From Nitratifractor sp. (lineage in GTDB: Bacteria > Campylobacterota > Campylobacteria > Campylobacterales > Sulfurovaceae), in assembly GCA_015490055.1 (NCBI GenBank), contig WFYP01000269.1, positions 1 to 6,201 of the forward strand: a stretch of 6,201 bases of DNA, read 5' to 3'. The number at the start of each line of letters is the position of its first letter. Positions within the stretch are counted from its first letter, which is position 1. The notes beneath the pieces were generated by a model. That model was not told where the DNA came from and ran no database searches. It saw only the letters and a program-made list of their open reading frames with translations. A program made the translations under genes and the position numbers. Positions 5,360 to 6,201 of the stretch are shown in pieces.

Positions 5360-5397
5360 AACTAAAAACTAAAAACTAAAAACTAGAAACTAGAAAC
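5360..5397. repeat. heptamer tandem array, AACTAAA type, five units
   Basis: Three AACTAAA units are followed by two AACTAGA units and a partial AAC. In reverse complement the units read GTTTTTA and GTTTCTA, fitting the same GTTnnTA pattern as the array at 5272-5320. The two arrays therefore form an imperfect long inverted repeat around the palindrome at 5339-5358. Confidence 0.8.
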
Positions 5398-5464
5398 AAA
5401 ACCATCAACTAATTTACCCATATCTGCCTCTTTTTATTTACTTTTCATTTTACAAATTTTATGA

Positions 5465-5487
5465 TATAATCCAATAAATAAAAGGAG
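5465..5487 (+). promoter_or_regulatory. promoter -10 and ribosome binding site of the antitoxin gene
   Basis: TATAAT at 5465-5470 is a consensus -10, and AGGAG at 5483-5487 lies six bases ahead of ATG 5494. The predicted leader is about 17 bases. A -35 is not evident. Confidence 0.6.
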
Positions 5488-5493
5488 TAAAAT

Positions 5494-5712
5494 ATGTTAG
5501 CAATCGAAGATATATTTACAGAAATTTCTTCATTAAAACCGTTAGACAAACTTCGACTAATAGAAAAAATATTAAACTCCCTTAACCAACCCGATAAATC
5601 TATAGAAAAAATATGGGCAAACGAAGCAGAAGAACGAATCAAAGCTTACGAAAATGGACTTATATCTACTGTTAACGAAGAAGAAGTATTTAAAAAATAT
5701 AAAAGAAATTAA
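5494..5712 (+). CDS. addiction module antitoxin (PF09720-type)
   Basis: This 72-residue acidic/basic helical protein fits the 'putative addiction module component' family (about 70-75 residues). It has an N-terminal helix with LKPLDKLRLIEKILNSL, a W-x-x-E/A-x-E-E-R-I-K-A-Y motif (IWANEAEERIKAYENG), and a C-terminal tail, STVNEEEVFKKYKRN, that in relatives wraps around the ParE/RelE-type toxin. It has its own promoter and a strong ribosome binding site. Its TAA shares a base with the ATG of the next frame (TAATG), the usual antitoxin-toxin coupling, but that partner is a remnant. The antitoxin looks intact and is therefore probably an orphan. Family assignment is by motif and size only. Confidence 0.8.
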   Translation: MLAIEDIFTEISSLKPLDKLRLIEKILNSLNQPDKSIEKIWANEAEERIKAYENGLISTVNEEEVFKKYKRN

Positions 5713-5834
5713 TGCAAAAAGTTCAATTTTTAGAAATATCTCAACAACAAAGAAAAGATATAATCTTAATAGTCGTAATCGCAAACTTACACAAAAAAAC
5801 AAACTATTGGGTAAACAGAACTAAACCAAAATAA
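5712..5834 (+). pseudogene. internally deleted ParE/RelE-type toxin remnant, 40 residues
   Basis: The frame starts at an ATG overlapping the antitoxin stop. It opens MQKVQFLEISQQQ, a plausible first strand and turn of a ParE/RelE-fold toxin, then goes directly to RKDIILIVVIANLHKKTNYWVNRTK. That stretch matches the last strand and tail of these toxins (pattern IIVIAVxHxxRxPxYWxxR). Family members are normally about 90-100 residues; roughly 50 central residues, including the two helices and most of the sheet, are missing, yet the frame is unbroken. It probably arose by an in-frame deletion, or is an assembly or sequencing artefact. It should lack toxin activity. Whether the peptide is made and still binds the antitoxin is unknown. 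Confidence 0.7.
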
Positions 5835-5856
5835 TATATCCATTTAGGTTATCTCT

Positions 5857-6186
5857 TCATAGCGGCTTGCCTGTGCGTCTTGGGCGTTTTCTTCTGTAAA
5901 GCAAACGCTCTTTTTCCTCTTCGCTGTAAAACTCTCTTGCTTTTAAAAGCAGGGCTTCTAACTCTTTTTTAAAAGCATAGCGCGGATTAAACATAAAAAG
6001 CCTTGTCTTGCCGACCTTTTGGCTAACTAATACAGATGCCAGCTCTAACCGCTCTAACTGCTTTTGAATCGGGTCAATACTACTACCGTAACACTCTGCA
6101 ATCTCTTTTGCATACCCCTGCTTATTAGCCAATATAAACTGCAAAACCCTTTCTCAGTTTTTAAAACCAAAAACCCCTTCCAACAT
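5857..6186 (-). pseudogene. winged-helix transcriptional regulator with in-frame TGA at codon 11
   Basis: Read from ATG 6186, the frame gives MLEGVFGFKN, a TGA at 6156-6154, then ERVLQFILANKQGYAKEIAECYG and onward to a stop at 5857. The 109-codon whole looks like a small winged helix-turn-helix regulator: first helix ERVLQFIL, HTH YAKEIAECYGSSIDPIQKQLERLE, wing SVLVSQKVGKTRLFMFNPRYAF, then a helical, basic tail ending RRKRPRRTGKPL. The conserved first helix straddles the stop, so the ancestral gene surely spanned it. A TTG at 6144 could restart a 95-residue product that lacks the first turn, but no ribosome binding site supports it. The final TGA overlaps an ATG (ATGA at 5860-5857) that leads to a stop after three codons, hinting at a lost downstream partner. 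Target and function are unknown. Confidence 0.65.
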
Positions 6187-6201
6187 CTTAAGATTTAATT
6201 C

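Noticed and set aside
5272..5397. CRISPR array or integron attC site
   Set aside because: Units are 7 bases with no spacers, so not CRISPR. The GTT and AAC ends loosely recall attC core sites, but the GTTRRRY/RYYYAAC patterns and an integrase context are missing.
5445..5802. Minus-strand frames 5445-5642 and 5572-5802
   Set aside because: They lie opposite the antitoxin/toxin locus; low-complexity Phe/Ser-rich translations typical of the reverse of AT-rich genes.
6154..6156. TGA recoded as an amino acid
   Set aside because: No other in-frame TGA is seen in the intact genes, and TGA serves as the true stop of the regulator gene at 3500-3502; a nonsense mutation is simpler.

Overview
The window is AT-rich with compact, overlapping genes. 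Its protein styles (a short OmpR-type regulator, a histidine kinase without an obvious HAMP, TGnTATAAT extended -10 promoters with weak -35 regions) suggest a member of Campylobacterota, in the Sulfurimonas/Sulfurovum/Arcobacter range. This is inferred from style; no database was searched.

Minus strand, 4431 down to 109: a copper-response locus. It reads, in transcription order, a small CxxC heavy-metal-associated protein (4431-4156), an OmpR-family response regulator (4156-3500), a sensor histidine kinase (3510-2398), a Tat-exported multicopper oxidase with a Met/Gly-rich tail (2343-844), and the wreck of a c-type cytochrome gene (834-109). The first three genes overlap and form one transcription unit. 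The oxidase has its own promoter inside the kinase/oxidase junction. Two promoters, one ahead of the metal-binding gene and one ahead of the oxidase, carry the same architecture: two direct repeats 11 bp apart, the downstream copy containing CTCCATAAAT, then 3 bp, then TGTTATnAT. This is the expected layout of a response-regulator box overlapping the -35 region, so the regulator probably controls both its own operon and the oxidase.

Minus strand, 109-834: the cytochrome gene starts 9 nt after the oxidase stop with a good ribosome binding site and a signal peptide. It is cut by a 268-bp inverted-repeat element (523-790) near the signal-peptide cleavage point. It resumes with a CVVCH haem motif and is cut again by a 242-bp inverted-repeat element (174-415). 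The two elements have different termini but the same three-stem design and similar size, and they share a 14-base internal motif in opposite orientation. They look like non-coding MITE-like elements or structured-RNA repeats. Bases 1-108 hold nothing I can name.

Plus strand, 4556-5247: radC, divergent from the copper operon, most likely starting at a TTG.

5248-5493: a repeat-filled intergenic region. It has a hairpin after radC, a degenerate heptamer array (GTTGATA type), a GC-rich palindrome, and a second heptamer array whose reverse complement resembles the first.

Plus strand, 5494-5834: an addiction-module antitoxin followed by a 40-residue remnant of a ParE/RelE-type toxin that kept only its two ends in frame. 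Minus strand, 6186-5857: a winged-helix regulator gene with an in-frame TGA at codon 11. The right half of the window therefore looks like a decaying accessory region beside a functional core of copper genes and radC.
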